Source of the DNA: Dehalococcoidia bacterium
Lineage (GTDB): Bacteria; Chloroflexota; Dehalococcoidia; Dehalococcoidales; JAUVZA01
NCBI GenBank assembly: GCA_030602805.1
Contig: JAUVZA010000008.1
Location: forward strand, 1 to 34,482
Length of the DNA stretch: 34,482 nucleotides
Direction: 5' to 3'
Program-made: the position numbers and the translations under genes
Notes under the pieces: generated by a model
What the model was told of the DNA's origin: nothing
The model's input: the letters and a program-made list of their open reading frames with translations, nothing else
The model's database searches: none
In this document: positions 31,216 through 34,482 of the stretch, piece by piece
How the letters are laid out: every line of letters starts with the position of its first letter
How positions within the stretch are numbered: the stretch's first letter is position 1

Positions 31216-31279
31216 GCGTTAGTCCCGATGGTCAGGTTGAGATAAGATGTTAGCTGACTTATTAATTGGGAAATAGATT

Positions 31280-32953
31280 ATGAGCGAGAGAATTTTTATT
31301 GGGGTGGCCTGGCCTTATGCCGATGGCCCACTACATTTAGGTCATATTGCTGGGGCATATTTACCACCGGACATATTTGCCCGCTACCACCGGACTAAGG
31401 GGAATGAGGTATTGATGGTATCGGGTTCAGACCAGCATGGCACACCGATAACCATTAAGGCTGAGCAGGAAGGGAAGAAGCCCAGCGAAATAGCGACCCA
31501 GTATCATCAACAGTTTCTTGATTCGTGGCAGAAGTTAGGTATTTCCTTTGATTTATTTACTAATACCAACACTGCTAACCATGCTAAGGTATCATGCGAT
31601 ATTTTTCTCACCCTTCTTGAGAGAGGCCATATTTATAAGGCCACTGTATCACAGCCCTTTTGTCCTCATTGCCAGCGTTTTTTGTCTGACCGCTATATTG
31701 AGGGCACTTGCCCATACTGCAACTCTTCTGGAGCGCGAGGTGACCAGTGTGATGAGTGTGGCAAGCCTATAAATGCTGCTGAGCTGATTGACCCTCGTTG
31801 TCGCCAGTGTGGAACTACCCCCCAGTTTAAGGATTCGGAGCATTTTTTCCTTAAACTTACCGCTTTTGAGGATAGGCTTCTAGCCTGGGTGAAGCAGCAG
31901 ACCCACTGGCGGCAGAATGTCCTGAACTTTACTATGCACTACTTGGAAGAGGGACTGAAGGATAGGGCTATCACTCGCGATATAGAGTGGGGGATACCGG
32001 TGCCCCTTGACGGCTTTGACGGCAAGTGCCTCTATGTGTGGTTTGAGGCTGTCATCGGTTACCTTTCAGCAACTAAGGAGTGGGCTAAGTCTAGCGGGGA
32101 TGAGGAGAAGTGGCGTTCTTTTTGGCAGAGTGATGTAAAGAGCTATTATTTTATCGGTAAGGATAATATTATCTTTCATACTATTATCTGGCCAGCGATG
32201 CTGATGGGCTATGATGACCTGAATCTTCCTCATGATGTGCCAGCTAATGAGTTCTTGACTATCGAAGGTAAGCGACTTTCTACCAGTCGCAATTGGGCAG
32301 TCTGGCTGCCTGATTATCTAGCGCACTACGAGCCTGACCCGTTGCGATACCTATTATCCATTAATATGCCAGAAACTGGAGATAGCGATTTTTCATGGCG
32401 TGAGTTCATTCGCCGTAACAATAATGAGCTGGTGGCTACTTATGGAAACTTAGTTCATCGGGTGCTTGCCTTCGTCTATCGTAGCTTTGATGGTTGTGTG
32501 CCAGTGCCTGGAGAACTTGATATCCGTAGTCAGGCTTTACTCAATAGTGCCAAGGATACACTTAACACAATGGATGGGCTTCTTTACCATTGCCATTTTA
32601 AGAAAGCAATACAGTCGGCTATGTCCCTAGCTCAAGAGGCTAATCGCTATCTAGATGAGAAATCTCCCTGGAAAACGATTAAGCAGGATAGACAGGCTTC
32701 GGCCATGGCTTTATATGTGGCTATTTCAGTGCTCTCTTGCCTTAGAACAGTGCTATATCCCTTTCTACCCTTTAGCTCGCAGAGGTTACACGAGTTCCTC
32801 GGTTTTAAGGGCAGTGTAGAGGACGATGGTTGGCAGTTACGCTTTCCATCATCTGGGCAAAGGTTACTTCCCCCTGAGCCCCTGTTTTCTAAATTGGATG
32901 AAGGGTTGGCAGATGAGGAAACTAGTCGATTGGGGAATGTCTATTTCCAGTAG
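31280..32953 (+). CDS. metG: Methionyl-tRNA synthetase
   Basis: The 557-aa enzyme has the class I HIGH motif as HLGH (VAWPYADGPLHLGHIAGAYLP). The zinc knuckles are CPHC...CPYC and CDEC...CRQC, and the WFEAVIGYLSA and FIGKDNIIFHTIIWPAML segments are family-specific. The second signature reads EGKRLSTSRNWAVWL, so KMSKS is replaced by KRLSTSR, a variant I believe occurs in some bacterial MetRS lineages. There is an anticodon-binding helical domain but no C-terminal tRNA-binding (EMAPII-like) domain. A weak ribosome binding site (GGGAAATAG) precedes the ATG. Confidence 0.96.
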   Translation: MSERIFIGVAWPYADGPLHLGHIAGAYLPPDIFARYHRTKGNEVLMVSGSDQHGTPITIKAEQEGKKPSEIATQYHQQFLDSWQKLGISFDLFTNTNTANHAKVSCDIFLTLLERGHIYKATVSQPFCPHCQRFLSDRYIEGTCPYCNSSGARGDQCDECGKPINAAELIDPRCRQCGTTPQFKDSEHFFLKLTAFEDRLLAWVKQQTHWRQNVLNFTMHYLEEGLKDRAITRDIEWGIPVPLDGFDGKCLYVWFEAVIGYLSATKEWAKSSGDEEKWRSFWQSDVKSYYFIGKDNIIFHTIIWPAMLMGYDDLNLPHDVPANEFLTIEGKRLSTSRNWAVWLPDYLAHYEPDPLRYLLSINMPETGDSDFSWREFIRRNNNELVATYGNLVHRVLAFVYRSFDGCVPVPGELDIRSQALLNSAKDTLNTMDGLLYHCHFKKAIQSAMSLAQEANRYLDEKSPWKTIKQDRQASAMALYVAISVLSCLRTVLYPFLPFSSQRLHEFLGFKGSVEDDGWQLRFPSSGQRLLPPEPLFSKLDEGLADEETSRLGNVYFQ

Positions 32954-33034
32954 ATTTGTGTATCACCCTGATTTACCTAATAAGGAGAGATTGTTTATTA
33001 ACTTCACCTCGCCAGAGGCGACTCTGTCGACCCC

Positions 33035-33160
33035 TTAATCCCCCTCATGATAGGAATATATATCCATATCATGGAGAGGGGGAAGAGACTTTAGAGAGGG
33101 GCTTCGCCCCTCTCTTACCTACACCCCCTTCCCTTAATAAGGGAAGGGGGTCAGGGGAAT
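33035..33160. repeat. cluster of three intergenic palindromes
   Basis: Between metG and the prenyl synthase are, in order: an imperfect CCCCTCATGATA/TATCAT-GGA-GAGGGG hairpin (about 33042-33083); GAGAGGGGC-TTC-GCCCCTCTC (9 bp); and CCCCCTTCCCTT-AAT-AAGGGAAGGGGG (33124-33150, 12 bp). There are no T-runs. The density of short palindromes resembles a dispersed noncoding repeat more than a single terminator. Confidence 0.6.
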
Positions 33161-33191
33161 AGGTTGCTAAACGATTTAATAAGGGGGAATC

Positions 33192-34199
33192 TTGCCGCTA
33201 AGTAAAATTTATGAACCCATTCAGCAAGATTTAGCTAAGGTAGAAGATATGATGAAGTCAGTGAGTCAGGCTGACCTCTCCTGGCTGCCTAAGCAATTAG
33301 CCCATGACCTAAGGGATAGTGGCAAGTTAGCTGAGTTGTTAACCTATAGCCTAAAGGGTGGAGGCAAGAGGATTCGTCCGGCGCTTACTCTACTATCGGG
33401 CAAGTCCTATAACTACAACCTTGATTGCCTTCTGCCGATGGCTACAGCCGTTGAGATTATGCATACCGCTACCCTGGTTCATGATGATGCTATTGACAAC
33501 TCTTCGGTTCGCCGGGGTAGGCCAACGATTAACAAGGTGTGGGATGATGATAAGGCAATACTCCTGGGGGACTACCTATTTGCTAAGGCAGGAGAGCTGG
33601 TGTCTACTACTCAGAATCTGCAGGTAATAAAGCTACTCTCCCAAACCCTTATGACTATTACTAGCGGAGAGTTAGCTCAGAGCTTTGATGCTTTTAATCT
33701 GGAGCAAACTCGCCAGCACTACTTGCACCGGATTATCAGTAAAACCGCCTCTCTATTCTCCTTAGCTACCGAGTCAGGGGCTATTTTGAGTCAAGCTCCG
33801 GGAAAGTTAGTCAAGGCTCTAAAAGAGTATGGCTATAACCTTGGTATTGCCTTTCAACTTGTGGATGATATTATGGACTTTATTGGCACCGAGGAGAAAA
33901 TAGGTAAGCCCATAGGCTCAGATTTAGCTCAAGGCACCCTTACCCTGCCAGCAATGCTGCTTTTGGAACGTTATCCTGAGAATAATCCAGTAAAGGAATT
34001 ATTTCAAAATAGGGATAGGCAGAAAAATATAAAGCTGGCAATAGAATTAGTCCGTAGCTCATCAATTATTCAAGAATGCTATCAATTTGCCTCAGATTAT
34101 TGCGCCAAGGCTTGCCGCAATCTTAACCTGCTACCCGATAATGCCAGTCGCCAGTCGTTAATAAATTTAGCCGATTATGTAATAGAGCGAAAAAGATAG
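33192..34199 (+). CDS. trans-Polyprenyl diphosphate synthase
   Basis: The 335-aa enzyme starts at TTG behind AAGGGGG. It has the first Asp-rich motif LVHDDAIDNSSVRRGRPT and the second QLVDDIMDFIG, with KGGGKRIRPAL for IPP binding. The family condenses isopentenyl diphosphate into all-trans chains, for quinone side chains or larger lipids. The residues before the first DDxxD (MATAVEIMHTATLVHDD) have no bulky aromatic close to the motif, as in medium/long-chain synthases. Exact chain length cannot be read from the sequence. Confidence 0.92.
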   Translation: MPLSKIYEPIQQDLAKVEDMMKSVSQADLSWLPKQLAHDLRDSGKLAELLTYSLKGGGKRIRPALTLLSGKSYNYNLDCLLPMATAVEIMHTATLVHDDAIDNSSVRRGRPTINKVWDDDKAILLGDYLFAKAGELVSTTQNLQVIKLLSQTLMTITSGELAQSFDAFNLEQTRQHYLHRIISKTASLFSLATESGAILSQAPGKLVKALKEYGYNLGIAFQLVDDIMDFIGTEEKIGKPIGSDLAQGTLTLPAMLLLERYPENNPVKELFQNRDRQKNIKLAIELVRSSSIIQECYQFASDYCAKACRNLNLLPDNASRQSLINLADYVIERKR

Positions 34200-34214
34200 C
34201 AGTGTCTGCTTTAA

Positions 34215-34482
34215 CTACTCTGCCGTAACTAAAGTGCTACCATCCTCATAAGTTTCTTTTTTCTGGGTGGGTAATCTTTGCTTGAACTGGTCGATGGCAT
34301 ACTGGCAGGCGGCAAAGCCCTCCTGGCGGTGGGCAGAGGCTATGGCAACAACCAGATTAATATCACCCACTTCTAGTTTGCCTATTCGATGGCATATAGC
34401 TAGATTATTTACTTGCCATTTTTGTCTGATGTTGTTAGCTATCTCCTGTAACTCATTTTCGGCAGTTCCTTTAGAATCTTTA
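34215..34482 (-). CDS. moaE: MoaE, molybdopterin synthase large subunit (partial, N-terminus outside window)
   Basis: This frame is open from the right window edge to a TAG at 34215-34217 and is missing from the track because it is cut. It reads ELQEIANNIRQKWQVNNLAICHRIGKLEVGDINLVVAIASAHRQEGFAACQYAIDQFKQRLPTQKKETYEDGS. HRIGKLEVGD and AHRQEGFAACQYAIDQFKQRLPTQKKE are MoaE hallmarks; the Lys of the PxxKKE segment is catalytic. With MoaD it puts sulfur into the molybdopterin precursor. It complements mogA at the left end. Confidence 0.92.
   Translation of the reverse strand, partial: KDSKGTAENELQEIANNIRQKWQVNNLAICHRIGKLEVGDINLVVAIASAHRQEGFAACQYAIDQFKQRLPTQKKETYEDGSTLVTAE

Overview
The window looks like a chromosomal segment of a Dehalococcoidia-type Chloroflexota bacterium. 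This is an inference, not a database result. It rests on a very short division cluster (mraZ, rsmH, ftsA, ftsZ with no ftsL, ftsI or mur genes), an ftsZ-nrdR-class II ribonucleotide reductase order, a GuaB3-type protein, and moderate base composition. Housekeeping genes flank one clear integrated mobile element.

Left chromosomal part (1-12.2 kb). A partial acyl-CoA synthetase gene is followed by the remnant of an amidohydrolase joined out of frame to a Pro-rich, membrane-anchored tail. The mogA-trmD pair is transcribed leftwards, divergently from the division genes. The division genes start with a strong promoter, three MraZ-box-like repeats at exact 10-nt spacing, a truncated mraZ copy and a full mraZ, then rsmH, ftsA and ftsZ, and close with a long hairpin terminator. 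nrdR follows with its own promoter and two NrdR-box-like sites 31 nt apart. A two-gene ImmA/IrrE-type metallopeptidase unit sits between nrdR and nrdJ. A small membrane protein gene follows nrdJ.

Mobile element (12,252-20,669, about 8.4 kb). It is bounded by a 37-nt direct repeat that is exactly the 5' half (G1 to the end of the anticodon loop) of tRNA-Thr(CGT). The intact tRNA is at the right end and only the 5' half is at the left end. Inside, from left to right, are: a ThsB-like TIR protein plus a small multi-TM protein (a candidate anti-phage signalling/effector pair); a leftward block with a Cys-rich small protein, an HK97-fold major capsid protein, a helical protein and an NrS-1-like primase-polymerase, led by an excisionase-like HTH protein; a divergent rightward block with a coiled-coil protein, a tyrosine integrase and a fused DNA methyltransferase-Mrr-like nuclease. 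No terminase, portal, protease or tail gene was found, so this looks like a phage satellite or a phage-derived integrative element carrying two defence modules. Repeat-rich and hairpin-rich noncoding segments (14.86-15.23 kb and 15.65-15.96 kb) are candidates for leader control, origin or packaging functions.

Right chromosomal part (20.7-34.5 kb). A leftward six-gene signalling operon (CheR-type methyltransferase, membrane histidine kinase, double receiver, receiver-PAS-kinase, single receiver, OmpR-type regulator) is followed by small regulatory and hypothetical genes, a TIM-barrel-like hypothetical, guaB3, rsmI, a zinc-ribbon protein, metG, a cluster of intergenic palindromes, a trans-prenyl diphosphate synthase and the end of a moaE gene.
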